From Adiantum capillus-veneris (Eukaryota; Streptophyta; Polypodiopsida; Polypodiales; Pteridaceae): 64,000 bases of DNA. The stretch is from NCBI GenBank assembly GCA_014529385.2, contig CM043963.1, positions 64,533,469-64,597,468 of the forward strand, in the 5' to 3' direction. A program made the translations under genes and the position numbers. The notes beneath the pieces are model-generated. The model made no database searches. It had not been told where the DNA came from and saw only the letters and a list, made by a program, of their open reading frames with translations. Each line of letters opens with the position of its first letter. Positions within the stretch are counted from its first letter, which is position 1. Below are positions 34,783-46,553 of the stretch, in pieces.

Positions 34783-35181
34783 GCAGGTGATGAAACCCCT
34801 TGGGATGTGAGGAAAAGAAAAACTTATTCAATGCAATTTTTACAGGAATCTTATCTTTAACGAGATGGCAATAGAGAGATAGAGAGGGAGAGGGAGAGAG
34901 ATAGTGAGCCTATAGTGCATTCTCTAGAGGTGATTCATAAGCACGGAGATTTATACTTTCATGAGTGTGTGGAGACCCTTGGAGTCAAGGTGTGGACATG
35001 GCTTATTCCTCATAGTGCTAATTCCCAAAATGCTGCACCAAAATCCTCTCTCTCTTGATGCAAGTGTTACCAGTCCTCCTCACCAAAATGCTACTAGATA
35101 CTGACCCCCCCACCCCCCTGATAGTAACCTCTCAGTGCCTTTTTATAGGTGCAACATGTATAAGGTTAGGTAAATCTGATT

Positions 35182-35950
35182 AGGTTAGGGCCCTAGTCAG
35201 GAGAGACAAAGCAAGGAGTTCAATCCCAGATAATTGACCCTTGCTTTGTCTTAGGAGAATTTAAAAAATGAAATCTCCTAGATGGGCCTTTGTGACTATC
35301 ACCTTGGAAGAGGTGGCAATTTACAATAGGTTTTTATACAAGATTTTGGCTGAAAACTAGAAAATAATAGTACCCTATATTTGCGGAGAGGTGTCGTGGA
35401 CGAGATGCCGGCAAATGGCGAGCCTCGTTGGTGCGTTTGTGTAGCAGATCTGCCAATTTCAGGGCCGGTTGGGGCATGCCTTCGGTGTCACTTCTTGATT
35501 TGATGTCACTACAACGTGATTTGGCCGTCCTTCTTTCTTTTGTCAATGGCGTCAAGCTTTGTTGGGTTTTTTTTGTGGGCGTGGATGTCGTGCGTGTGCT
35601 GTATGTTTATATGCGTGCATGTAGGCGTGTGTGCTATATGTTTATATGCGTGCATGTAGGCGTGTGTGCTCGTGTATGTGCCATGGGTTGTGTGTGTATA
35701 GAGTGTGTGAGAGTGTTTGTGTAACTTTCGAGGGTGTGTGAGTGTGGGAGCGAAGGAGAGAGTGATTTATTATATATATATATATTGCTTACGTACAGGT
35801 GGATAGGAAACGGGGGGGGGGGGGTAGAGGGAGCCCATGAGGGTTGAGTGGGTGAGAGGAAAGGGTAGTGTGTGTATGTGATGAGAAAGAGAGGGAGTTA
35901 TTTACAGGCTGCACTTGCGGGCTTTCTTACACACACACACAAACACAAAG

Positions 35951-35984
<34 letters not shown>
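35182..35984. other. Low-complexity intergenic DNA
   Basis: No gene. Contains a two-copy ~40-bp GT-rich repeat (GTATGTTTATATGCGTGCAT and neighbours, about 35,592-35,668), a TA run near 35,770, a pure G run of about 15 near 35,812-35,825, and a CA run leading into a GA run from about 35,930. Frames with long Arg-Glu or Val/Cys stretches here are repeat translations. Confidence 0.7.
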
Positions 35985-35989
<5 letters not shown>

Positions 35990-36054
35990 GAGCGAGGGAG
36001 GAAGGGGTGAAGGGGGGAATGAGGGTTCGGTGGGGTGTGTGTAGGTGTGTGTAC

Positions 36055-36111
<57 letters not shown>

Positions 36112-36177
36112 GAGCGAGGGAGGAAGGGGTGAAGGGGGGGAATGAGGGTTCGGTGGGGTGTGTGTAGGTGTGTGTAC

Positions 36178-36228
<51 letters not shown>
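35985..36228. repeat. Two tandem 122-bp units, each ending in a GA array
   Basis: ATGCCGAGCGAGGGAGGAAG starts at 35,985 and again at 36,107. Each unit runs through GGTTCGGTGGGGTGTGTGTA to a GTACATA and a ~48-bp GA run. Almost identical copies, so a recent duplication bounded by GA repeats. Confidence 0.9.
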
Positions 36229-36230
<2 letters not shown>

Positions 36231-36378
36231 ACTGGCTTGCTAGCTGTGCCTGTGGGCTTGAACGAGAGGAAGAGAGGGGGTCAATAGGGTGGGGCTAAGA
36301 GAGAGAGATAGCATGCCAAAGGGGATGAGGGTGAGGGTGAGGTTGAGGGGTGAGGGGTGTGTGTGTGTTGGGTGGGTG

Positions 36379-36507
<129 letters not shown>

Positions 36508-36648
36508 TGAATTATCGTCCATGGAGGTCATATATGACCTATAGGACCAGAACAAAACAGTACAAAGGATTTCGTCTCATACATATCAGTTAAGGACTGA
36601 GAGTCCATTGAGTGGGGAGAAAAAAGATAGGGTGGGATGAACAAAAGT

Positions 36649-37323
36649 CTAAGATGAGGTAGGTGAGGAGGAGGGGGCCGGTTTGGGAGTTCGAAACTCT
36701 TGGATGATGGCTTTGCCTCCTCGGTAAACTGCCCATTTCCCTGTTGTGAGCACTTCTCGCATCTTTTGGAGTTCGGTCTTCTTTTGTTTGAGTTGGGTGG
36801 GTGTGAGATCTTCAGCAAACCAAATTTTTGTGTCCTTGAGAAGCTTTGATTGCTCAAGGAGCTTGACTCGATCCGCTTTGGTCTTGAAGGTAAGAATTGC
36901 ATGGTTGGTGCGATGCTCGTGAGCGAGAGTGGTGATTGTCGTTGGATCCCATTGTATCATGGGGGTTGTTGTTCGGATGCGATCGAAAGACTTGTGGAAC
37001 TTGGGGTCCTCTTTTCCTTGCCAATCGCTCAAGAGTCCGCCAATGCGGACATTGAGAGCAATAGCATCTTGTCGTTGTTGTTCGCGTAGCGTAGACGCCA
37101 CACGAACTTCGACTTCGCGAAAAATGACATCATGTACTTGAGTTTTGACCTTCTCTGTGAGGGTGACTTCCGTCTTCGTATTGAGCTCGATTTCCTTTTG
37201 TTCCGTCTTCCCCTTGTTGGAGTCCTCCACTGTGGTGAGGCGAGACTCGATGGCTGCGAGTCTTTCCTTCAAAGTGTCATTTTCCTTGCGAAGTCTTTCG
37301 ACTTCATGTTGAAGCCGGGCCAT
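36649..37323 (-). CDS. Orphan coiled-coil/RNA-binding ORF, LINE ORF1p-like (224 aa)
   Basis: An uninterrupted 224-codon frame from the ATG at 37,321-37,323. Residues 1-40 form a heptad-like coiled coil ([20 protein letters not shown], then IESRLTTVE). The middle part is polar. Residues ~125-200 follow the order seen in L1-type ORF1 proteins: an [16 protein letters not shown] segment like the end of an RRM, then a [20 protein letters not shown] segment and [11 protein letters not shown] like the ORF1p C-terminal domain. ORF1p is a trimeric nucleic-acid chaperone that coats LINE RNA. No ORF2 (endonuclease/RT) follows; the 3' side is short unique sequence and then GA repeats. The frame stays open upstream to 37,518 only because it runs through a CT repeat as Ser-Leu, so I take the internal ATG. 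It could also be a host gene with an adopted ORF1 fold or a non-autonomous LINE fragment. Family assignment is from memory of the fold's motif order and is not a search result. Confidence 0.5.
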   Translation of the reverse strand: MARLQHEVERLRKENDTLKERLAAIESRLTTVEDSNKGKTEQKEIELNTKTEVTLTEKVKTQVHDVIFREVEVRVASTLREQQRQDAIALNVRIGGLLSDWQGKEDPKFHKSFDRIRTTTPMIQWDPTTITTLAHEHRTNHAILTFKTKADRVKLLEQSKLLKDTKIWFAEDLTPTQLKQKKTELQKMREVLTTGKWAVYRGGKAIIQEFRTPKPAPSSSPTSS

Positions 37324-37385
37324 GCTGCCACCGTTGGGGGTGTTGCCACGACGCTGGCAAATGTGGGCTTCACACGAGAAGAGGC

Positions 37386-38100
<715 letters not shown>

Positions 38101-38479
38101 ACAAAGAGAAAGTTCATCTTATGCGCCCATTGGGCTAGGTGACACAGAAGCAAGATAAGGGACAGAGATAGTGGGTTGGTGGAGCCGAGCAGGAGAGAGA
38201 GGACTTGTCCTCTGGTGATAATGGAGGAGTGTGTCCCAACTGAGAGGCGGCCCACCATCTGCAAGCATAGAAGGGGTGGTGGTGAATGTAAAAACATTTT
38301 TTTTATCGTTTTCTTTGGTATTGTGGTCCTCAAAATTTGGGTTGGTTCTTGTGGCCGTTGTTTTGAAAACCAACCATCATTCACCCTCCCTTTTGGCTAG
38401 AGGCATTCATGCTTCTAGATCTATTTTTGATTCTCTAGCAGCAGAGTTGGAGGGTCCTCCCTCTTCTGGAATATCTAGC
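38101..38479. other. No gene recognised
   Basis: Short frames on both strands without motifs. It separates the GA-repeat block from the integrase end of gypsy C, so any 3' LTR of that element should start here. I could not identify one because the matching 5' LTR is also missing. Confidence 0.5.
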
Positions 38480-39606
38480 ATGAACTATGGATAAAATCTT
38501 CAAAAGTACCTTTTGAGCCTCCATCCATTGACTCTGGTCTTGTGAATTCTACCATCTGCTTCCATCAATTTCTAGCTACCGTTTGGTGTAGTGCCTTTTG
38601 ACAATGAGGCCCTTCCCATCTGGATTGAAATTTCTTATCTTTCCTAGTGGCAAATCTATTGTCGTATCTCAACACTAACATGCCTTTTTTCAGACCTTTT
38701 CCTTGAGCCCTTGATTGAATGTGAGTCAGCGTCCCTCTACTTGCGCTGCATAGTGATTTATTGAATCTTCCCTATCTAGTTGAAGCCTCTCTATATCCAA
38801 GATGTGGTTGTGAAGATGGGCAATTGGGTTCTCTAATTGGCTAGCCATGACTGGCAAGCTGTCTATCTGTACCTCGATGGGCATAATGTCCTCCTTTACA
38901 TATATAGATGAAACGGGGTGAAACCTAGTGATTTTTGGAATGTCGTGCGGTAGGCCCAAAGAGCAGCCATGAGAATCACTCGTGTGGTTATTCACCTTCT
39001 TTGTGATGATCTTATAGATCATGCCGTTTACTTTTTCCACTAGACCATTGCACTGTGGATAGTATGGGGGGGGTGGGATGTTGGCATGTACTGCCTAACG
39101 TTTTCATCAGTCTTCCCACCAGATCGCCTCTGAAACCTGGTCCTCTATCAGATATTATCTATAGAAGTGTGCCAAAACAGCAACAAATGTGCCCAAATAT
39201 GAACTTCGCCACTTCTTGGGCTGTAATGCGTGTGGTGGCTGTTGCTTATGCCCATCGGGTCATGTAGTCTACACCAGCTAGGATGTATAGTTTACCTAAT
39301 TGGGCCCTTGGTAAAGGACCAATTGCATCAATTGCCCACTTCTCAAACAGACCATATGAGATGATAGGAGTTTGTGGTTCATAGGTTAGTGTACAATCAC
39401 TGGATACTTGACAAGCCTTGCATGTTTTACACCAATGATGCACATCCCTGTTTAGACTAGGCCAAGATAATCCTGCCTGTAGAATCTTCCTACTAGTGAT
39501 ATCTAAAGCAAAATGGCTGTCGTAGACACCATCATGGCAACTTGAGATTACCTCCATGATTTAACTAGAAATTGGCACTCGCCTGAGAATCTGGTCTTTG
39601 CCCTTG
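38480..39606 (-). pseudogene. Gypsy C integrase, catalytic core and C-terminus
   Basis: From 39,557 leftwards: the second half of the zinc-binding domain (WPSLNRDVHHWCKTCKACQ), then WAIDAIGPLPRAQLGKLY with the first catalytic Asp. A degraded stretch around 39,050-39,240 should hold the second Asp and the Glu, but I cannot read them cleanly. The C-terminal part follows at 38,726-39,040 (NGMIYKIITKKVN) and about 38,500-38,720 (KGMLVLRYDNRFATRKDKK). Several stops and frameshifts are present. It joins 45,160-45,290 once copia B is ignored. Confidence 0.85.
39602..39606 (+). repeat. Target-site duplication of copia B, left copy
   Basis: CCTTG, repeated at 45,155-45,159 immediately outside the other LTR. 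Confidence 0.95.
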
Positions 39607-39798
39607 TGTTGGGGTATAAAGCCCAATGTGGTCGCCCAGGTAAGTGGGCGGGCCGCCAGGTATGTACACATGTTCTTTTGTAAAAACCTAATAAGAACTC
39701 ACTATGCTCTACACATTACAGTAGAGCGAGTTCACCATATCGTTGTGCTCTTCTTCTCGCACTCACTCTCGCATCACACTTCCGCTCGTACTCCTTCA
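39607..39798 (+). repeat. 5' LTR of copia B (192 bp)
   Basis: TGTTGGGGTATAAAGCCCAA to CTCCTTCA. A GGGTATAAAG TATA-like box lies near its start. Confidence 0.96.
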
Positions 39799-39800
39799 AC

Positions 39801-39812
39801 TGGTATCAAAGC
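39801..39812 (+). promoter_or_regulatory. Primer-binding site of copia B
   Basis: TGGTATCAAAGC, 2 nt after the 5' LTR; differs by one base from the complement of plant initiator Met tRNA. Confidence 0.9.
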
Positions 39813-40896
39813 TTAGATCGAGGCTCGGGGCAGCACTACAGGAGGCTAGAGTCACCAGCTCAGATTGGAGTGAAATTCGACAAGCGAAGACACGGCCCCA
39901 AATCCTGTGGGAGCGCCCAAAGGGATTGGTGTTCTCAGAATTTCATTCTGAGGTCATCTCGGCCACCATTCGGCTTCGACAAAGGTCTGCGCAGGCCATT
40001 TTCGACTACGTGGTCTCGGCGGGTGCAGATCCGACTCTGCAAATTTGGGGTTTTCGGCCTACAACTGCAGGTGTTGAGGATATCGACACTCCCAGAGTGT
40101 TGATTTGTGGTTGTCTACACATCGAAGGACGGCTCACAGTTCTTGGAGGCGTGTCACATACGACACGGATGCATCTACACACAGACTGTAGGCGACATCC
40201 ACTAGCTCATCAGGTAGCTTGTGTTTGCTGCTTGATATTCCAGATTTCATCCTGACATTGCAGGTACTTCCACATGGGATGTATTGTCAGAGATGATGTA
40301 TGTTTGTTGAGGGTTTGCTGGATGTGAGTCACGCAGCAAACAACCGCCGCAGCAGTTACAACATACAGTGGGAAATTTGTGGATGTATGACTTTCTGGGA
40401 AGTCTATGTATTGTCAGATTTACTGCAGCCTTTGTTGAGGGTCGAGTGAGGTTTTATTGAGATGGGGGATTCTCGAATGTTGAGATCCTTTCGGTGATAC
40501 AGGTCTTGGAGCGATCCCTCGAGCACCCTTAGATAGACAGCTAGGATGTATTGACTTTGAGTTAAACAGTTGGGATTGCATCTTTGCTTTACTACCGTTG
40601 AGGCATTGTCGCAGTCTATGCTTACAAGACAGTGACAGGACAAGCAGAGACAGTACAGGTGCCGGACAGGTTTACCTGCAGCTTACAGTGTCAGAGAGAC
40701 AGTGTTTTTTGAGCTGTTTTTTGGTCTGTTTTTGAGTACACCAAAGCCATTTTACAAAGGAGACTCTGCCAAAATTTCTCCAGAATCTGAAGCTTTCTTG
40801 GTTCATTTGACAGGTTGATATTGTTTCAGAGGTCAGTTTACAGGAGAAACTCTGCCGAAGTTTTCCCAGGAAAGTAAACCACTGTGAAGCGTAGCT
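39813..40896 (+). other. Long untranslated leader of copia B
   Basis: About 1.1 kb separates the primer site from the gag ATG, long for a plant copia element. A 170-codon frame that starts in the LTR (39,743-40,255) has no recognisable domain. Words such as TTTACAGGAGA(A/C)ACTCTGCC recur near 40,750 and 40,835, suggesting a small internal duplication. It may hold packaging or translation signals, but this is inferred. Confidence 0.6.
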
Positions 40897-43800
40897 ATGG
40901 CTGGATCACAGGACACTTCTCTTTACAATATCAAGAAGCTGGATGGAACCAATTTACCATTGTGGAAGAAGCAGATTTGGCACGTGTTGGTACAAAAGAA
41001 GCAAATAAAACCTATAAAGCTCAAGGGGATAAAACCAGAAGATATGGACGAAGATGAATGGAGCGAAATGGATGAATTGGCACTTTCTACCATTATGCTG
41101 ACTTTGGCAGAGAGCGTTTACTTCAATGTAGCAGACGAGATGTCGGCTTATCAAGCATGGTTAAAGCTGAGTGATCTTTATGAGAAGCAGAGTGCAGCTT
41201 CATAGGTATACTGGCTTAAGAAGCTTGTTGACTTGAAGATGAAAGAAGGGACACCTATGTCCAATCATCTGAATGAACTCAACACAATCTACAGTCACTT
41301 GTCAGCTCAAGGTGTCAAGTTTGATGAACCTGTTAGAGCTATGTTCCTGTTGATCACATTGCCGGAAAGTTGGGACACTTTTCGCACAGCTTTGAGTAAT
41401 TCTGCACCTCCAGATGGTTTGAACATAGCAGGTGTAGAAGGAAGTCTGCTTACTGAAGAAACCAATAGAAAGACAATGGACAAAGGCAAAGGAACAGCCT
41501 TAGTTGTCAGGGGAAGGACCAAAGAAAAGTACAAAGGTGGAAAGAGGAATCAGTCTCGTAGCAAGTCCCGCAGTGCTAAAGGCAAGAGTGACATAGAATG
41601 CTACCATTGTGGCAAGAAGGGTCACATGAAAAGAGACTGCAGAGAATGGAAAGCAGAAAAAGGCAAAGAGAAAGCTGAAGACCATGGTGAGAAGAACAAG
41701 TCCTCAGTGAAGATTCAAGAAATAAATGTGACAAACACTGTTGCAGAGGATGACAGTCTAGTGTCAGGAGACATCTACTTCTTGAAGAATACAATGGACT
41801 CAGCTCTTCTTACAGCATCTGATGGAAATGCACTGAGTGACTGGATTATAGACTCAGGGGCATCACTTCATGTGTCTCCAAACAAGGAGTGGTTTACTTC
41901 TTATGTGACCACTAAAGATCATGTTCGGCTAGGCAATGGGCAGACATGTGAGATCTTAGGTGTTGGAGATGTTCAATTGAAGTTTCAGAATGGCTCTTCT
42001 TTCACGCTGAAGAATGTGAGACATGTTCCCGCAATTACAAAGAGCTTGATCAGCACAGGTTTACTTGATGATGCTGGCTACGTCACCACTTTTGGACAGA
42101 ACATGTGGAAGATATCCAAGGGTTCTATGACAGTAGCACATGGAGTAAAGTCTGGAGGACTTTACATGATTTATGTATCAAATGTCTCTAAAAATGTAAT
42201 CAATGTAACCGAGCAGCCGAACGTTTCTTTGTGGCATAGCCGGTTAGGACATATGTCCAAGAAGGGAATGGAAATCTTGTCTCGTTCTGGTTATTTTCCT
42301 GGCTTTTCATTTAATGATTTTGAATTCTGTGAACATTGTCTGTATGGTAAGCAAACACAGCAGCCACATAAGCATAGAAGCAGTAGAAGAGATACACAGT
42401 TGGCACTTGTTCATAGTGATTTGTGTGGACCTATGCCTAACCTATCTCTAGGGGGAGCTTCTTACTTTATGACATTTATAGATGATTACTCGAGGAAAGT
42501 ATGGGTTTACTTTCTCAAGCACAAGGATGAAGCGTTTAGTGTTTTCAAAACGTTTGTGACACTTGTGGAGAATCAGAGTGGCAAGAAGCTTAAATGCTTA
42601 CGCACTGACAATGGTGGAGAGTATGTTTCAAAGGCCTTTCAGGACTTTTGTGAGTCAAAAGGTATAAAACGTGAACTTACTGCTCCTTACAATCCTCCTC
42701 AAAATGGTGTTGCTGAGAGGATGAATAGGACCATACAAGAGAAGGTCAGAAGTATGTTGTCTAATGCACAACTGCCAAATGGGTTTTGGGCTGAAGCTGT
42801 ATCAACAGCTGTTCATCTTGTAAATAGATCTCCTAGCAAGGTTTTGCAGAAGGATTCAGTGCCAGAGATGGTATGGTCAGGCAAAATGCCCTCATACAAG
42901 CATCTCAGAGTCTTTGGCTGTGAGGCATATACTCACGTTCCAAAGGAATTTAGGAACAAACTTGAGCCAAAGAGTAGAAAGTGCATCTTTCTAGGCTATG
43001 GTAATTCTGGTGAGATGGGGTACAGACTTTGGGATCCCGAATCCAGAAAGGTTGTCCGCAGCAATGATGTTCACTTTAATGAATCCAAATATCATTCTAA
43101 ACCAGAGAGGGTTGAGGAGATTAGAAGAGTTGTCTTCCAAGAAGATGGACCTGCACGTGCAAGACAAAATGTCAGGGCTCAAGAGGAGCAAGGACAGGAT
43201 AGAGTGGAACCACAGGTTGTGGCTGAGCCTGAGCCACCTATTGTGCGTAGATCTGGACGTGTCACGCGACCTCCTGATAGGTTTGTTCCATCTATGAACT
43301 ATGTCATGTTGACTGATTGCAATGAGCCTTCATGTTACAAGGAAGCAGTGCAAATGAAGGACTCCGGGAATTGGCAATTGGCCATGCAGTCAGAGATGAC
43401 AGCTCTGCATAAAAACCAGACATGGAAGCTAGTTAAATTACCACGGGGCAAAAAGGCTCTACCTTGTAAATGGGTTTACAGGTATAAGATCACCGCTCAT
43501 GATAGTCAGCCAAAGTACAAAGCAAGGCTTGTTGCCAAGGGCTTTAAGCAAGAACAAGGCATTGACTTTGATGAAGTCTTCTCTCCGGTGGTCAAGATGA
43601 CTACATTGAGATGCTTTCTTGCATTGGTTGCCATATTAGATTTGGTGTTGCACCAAATGGATGTCAAGACAGCGTTCTTGCATGGTGATTTAGATGTGGA
43701 AATTTACATGCAGCAGCCAGAAGGGTTTGTTGAGAAAGGCAAGGAAGATTGGGTATGCCAGTTGTTAAAGAGTCTTTATGGCTTAAAACAATCACCGAGG

Positions 43801-44871
43801 GCATGGTACCATAAATTCCACAAGTTTATGCTTTCTCAAGGCTACAAACGTAGTGAGTTCGATCACTGTCTATATACAAAGAAGGCTAAGGATGGCAGTT
43901 GGCTGATCCTTATTTTGTATGTGGATGACATGTTGATTGCTGGCAAGCACTTGGAAGAAATTTCAGCTTTGAAGTCAAAGATGGCAAAATCGTTTGACAT
44001 GAAAGACATGGGTGAGGCAAGTCATATACTTGGTATGCGCATTGAGAGAGACAGATCAAAGAAGTTGATTTGGTTATCTCAAACAGAGTATATTGACAAG
44101 GTTTTGCAACGTTTCAATATGGAGAAGGGAAAGGCATTGAGTGTTCCATTGCCACCATATGTGAAACTTAGCAAACAAGATTGTCCTGTGTCTGAGGAAG
44201 AAAAGGCTGAAATGGATAAGATTCCATATGCGTCTGCAGTGGGTAGTTTGATGTATGCAATGATTGCTACTCGCCCAGACATTGCATTTGCAGTGGGAGT
44301 AGTAAGTCGATACATGTCAAACCCAAGCAAGAAACATTGGGAGGCAGTGAAAGGAATATTGAGATACTTGAAAGCTACAAAGAGTATGCGTATATGCTAT
44401 GGGAGTCAGGAGCTAAGTGTAAAGGGTTTTACAGACTCAGATTATGCAGGTGACTTAGACAACCGAAGTTCTACGTCAGGGTATGTCTTTACATTGGCTG
44501 GTGGAGCAGTATCATGGCGTTCTAGATTACAAGATTGTGTTACTCAGTCTACTACAGAGGCTGAATATGTTGCAGCATCAGAGGCATGCAAAGAATCAAT
44601 TTGGCTTAATTGACTAGTAACAGATTTGGGAATCAAAGAAGAGATGCTTGTGTTATATTGTGATAGTCAAAGTGCTATACAATTGGCTCGCAATCTAGTT
44701 TACCACTCAAAGACAAAGCATGTGGATGTGAAGTATCATTTCATCAGGGAAATGCTCGAGGATAAGCAACTTCAGCTTGTCAAAGTTCACACCATAGAAA
44801 ATCCTGCTGATCTACTTACAAAATGACTTCCCTCAGAGAGCTTTGCGCATTTTCGCAGTTAGGTGTAGGGT
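40897..44871 (+). pseudogene. Copia B gag-pol polyprotein, three in-frame stops
   Basis: One frame runs from ATG 40,897 (MAGSQDTSLYNIKKLDG) to about 44,871, broken only by stop codons at 41,203 (TAG), 44,611 (TGA) and 44,824 (TGA). All three can be explained by C-to-T changes of CAG or CGA. Domains in order: UBN2-type gag (to ~41,560); CCHC knuckle CYHCGKKGHMKRDC (41,599-41,640); protease IDSGASLHVSP (near 41,850); GAG-pre-integrase and integrase zinc domain (LWHSRLGHMS, CEHCLYGK; 42.23-42.35 kb); integrase core with HSDLCGP (42,415), RTDNGGEY (42,603) and NGVAERMNR (42,710); RT with QMDVKTAFLHGDL (43,657) and LYVDDMLIAG (43,916); RNase H with TDSDYAGDLDNRSS (44,430) and TKHVDVKYHFIRE (about 44,715). 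All catalytic residues I can check are intact, so only the stops appear to disable it. Confidence 0.95.
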
Positions 44872-44950
44872 AGTACATCACTTCTCTACATCTCTTGTAT
44901 ATTAGCTTGTATAGTAGCTTCTCTCACACTTAAAGTACCACATTGGACTT

Positions 44951-44962
44951 TAAGTGGGAGGT
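44951..44962 (+). promoter_or_regulatory. Polypurine tract of copia B
   Basis: TAAGTGGGAGGT directly before the 3' LTR; the same form (AAGTGGGAG) occurs at the end of the copia elements near 7,031 and 60,556. Confidence 0.85.
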
Positions 44963-45154
44963 TGTTGGGGTATAAAGCCCAATGTGGTCGCCCAGGTAAG
45001 TGGGCAGGCCGCCAGGTATGTACACATGTTCTTTTGTAAAAACCTAATAAGAACTCACTATGCTCTACACATTACAGTAGAGCGAGTTCACCATATCGTC
45101 GTGCTCTTCTTCTTGCACTCACTCTCACGTCACACTTCCGCTCGTACTCCTTCA
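44963..45154 (+). repeat. 3' LTR of copia B (192 bp)
   Basis: Same length as the 5' LTR with five transitions (near relative positions 44, 137, 152, 165 and 167). Followed by the CCTTG duplication at 45,155-45,159. Confidence 0.96.
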
Positions 45155-45720
45155 CCTTGTGATATAGGTTGCTGTTTACAAGGAGGTATCTTGTAGCCTC
45201 CCTAACAAGCCATTGTTTTTGGCCCTTGGTGTACCCTTCAGGACACTCTTCTGTATCTAAGAAGCTGGTGATATCAAGCATAACATTGCTACCTTGAAAG
45301 AGGGGTAGTTTCAGTTTGATTTCTCCTATGGGAAAATCTTGTAATCTTTCCGTGTTAGAGCATCTGCCTCTTGATTTTTTTCCCTAGGAACATGAAACAA
45401 CTGTATTCCTTCAAACTTTCTTTAAAGATCCTTAACTTGGTGCAATTGGCCAAGTAAAACCTGATTTTAACAAATCCAAGTGCCATTTATCTGCTTTATC
45501 AAAATCATGGCATCACCAAACACATTTAGGCATTAAATCCCTTGCAAAATACATTGTTTCAATCCAAGAATTAAAGCCAAGTACTATGCTTCATTGTTGG
45601 AGTGTGAGTGTAACAGTTGCCCAATAGACAATACCTTCTCCTTTTGCTCATTGAAAATGATGAATGCCAATTGCAGACTGGTCCACTGTTCTTTTGTTTG
45701 CTCCATCAAAGGAAAGAGAA
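45155..45720 (-). pseudogene. Gypsy C second RNase H and start of integrase
   Basis: The right part (about 45,400-45,720, reading leftwards) follows a Tat-type second RNase H: an LSFDGA start, SNNEA near 45,590, LALILGLKQC and a VPRE-like end near 45,385, with several stops. From 45,281 to 45,160 comes the first half of the integrase zinc-binding region (PEGYTKGQKQWLVREATRYL, then a NSNLYHKV segment), which is cut by copia B and resumes at 39,601. Confidence 0.8.
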
Positions 45721-46553
45721 TGATATATTTCTAGCTTAGGAATTTCTGCCATTGGTGTCACCTCTTTACCTTTCGTGTTGACTTTTAGCTTCTTCTCATA
45801 GTGACGATGAGTAAGAATACCTTCTAGACTCGCTTTGGTGGAGTTTTCTACCTGCATGGTGTAATCAAACTCTTGTCGTTTAACAAGCCACTTAGAGAAT
45901 CTAGATAAGACATCCATGTGTTGCATCACATATGGAAATACCTCTTCCATTTTCAAAATTACAAAGGGTTTAGGCAATAGATAAGAGCTGAACTTCGTGG
46001 TGGCAAACATCAATGCAAGCACCATGTTCTCTACGGTGGTGAATCCTTTTTCTGATGGGGTCATGACACGGCTAGAGAAGTAGATAGGATTAATGAAAGA
46101 TGTTTGGGGTTCCTTTTGCATTAGTACGGCTCCAATTGTATCACTTCCTACACTAGGGCTCACATAAAATGGTTCCTCCCATCTAGGGGGTGAAATGGTG
46201 GGAAGTGTAGCTAGGATTTGTTTCACTTCGGTAAACTGTTGCTCATTTTCTTCACTCCATAGGAAGACATCTTTCTGGGTGACTTGTTGTAGAGGGAGAA
46301 CTACTTGAGACAGCAAGTGAATGAACCTGCTCAAATACCTTACCTTATGAAGGAAAGAGACCAATTGCTTAGCTATGGTGGATAATGACAAAGATACCAA
46401 GAGTTGTATCTTGCTAGGGTCAGCCTCAATCCCTTTTGCTGAAATTACATGGCCAAGAAGAGAGATCTTGCTTTCACCAATGTGACACTTATCCACGTTA
46501 AGCTGGCCACCCAAGGCTTGCAGCCTAGCCAGGCCATCATAGTCCTTGCTCAA
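45648..46553 (-). pseudogene. Gypsy C RT tail and RNase H
   Basis: Open for about 300 codons. It starts with the RT thumb/connection (GGQLNVDKCHIGESKISLLG, then a SAKGIEADPSK segment), then KVRYLSRFIHL, an RNase H with SVGSDTIGAVLMQKEP, NPIYFSSRVMTPSEKGFTT and LMFATTKFSSYLLPKPF. It is collinear with 23,500-24,300 of gypsy A and shares most landmark residues, showing common descent. Confidence 0.88.

Larger units (their letters stand above)
34560..35180 (-). repeat. Diverged LTR fragment related to the gypsy A LTR
   Basis: On the minus strand the end-proximal LTR motif order of gypsy A is repeated: TATA-like box (tataaaaagg, 35,138-35,147), CT array (34,704-34,781), GCGTCCTAGC hairpin (34,643-34,662), then TAGGTGGTGCCCCT. 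The hairpin and its flank match gypsy A and its sister closely, while the rest has diverged beyond recognition by eye. No coding interior or second LTR was found, so it may be a solo LTR or a fragment. Both ends are uncertain. Confidence 0.5.
39607..45154 (+). mobile_element. Ty1/copia element B, complete and young
   Basis: A 5,548-bp element with 192-bp LTRs at both ends, a tRNA-iMet-like primer site, a polypurine tract, one long gag-pol frame and a CCTTG target duplication. The two LTRs differ at five positions, all transitions. The coding region is spoiled only by three stop codons in an otherwise continuous frame. It is inserted in the integrase of gypsy C in the opposite orientation and is the best-preserved element in the window. 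Confidence 0.97.

Noticed and set aside
35428-35724. 98-codon plus-strand frame rich in Val and Cys
   Set aside because: Runs through GT-rich tandem repeats; composition follows the repeat and there is no recognisable domain.
39743-40255. 170-codon frame beginning inside the copia B 5' LTR
   Set aside because: No domain or conserved motif, crosses the primer site, and lies in the untranslated leader; best explained as chance.
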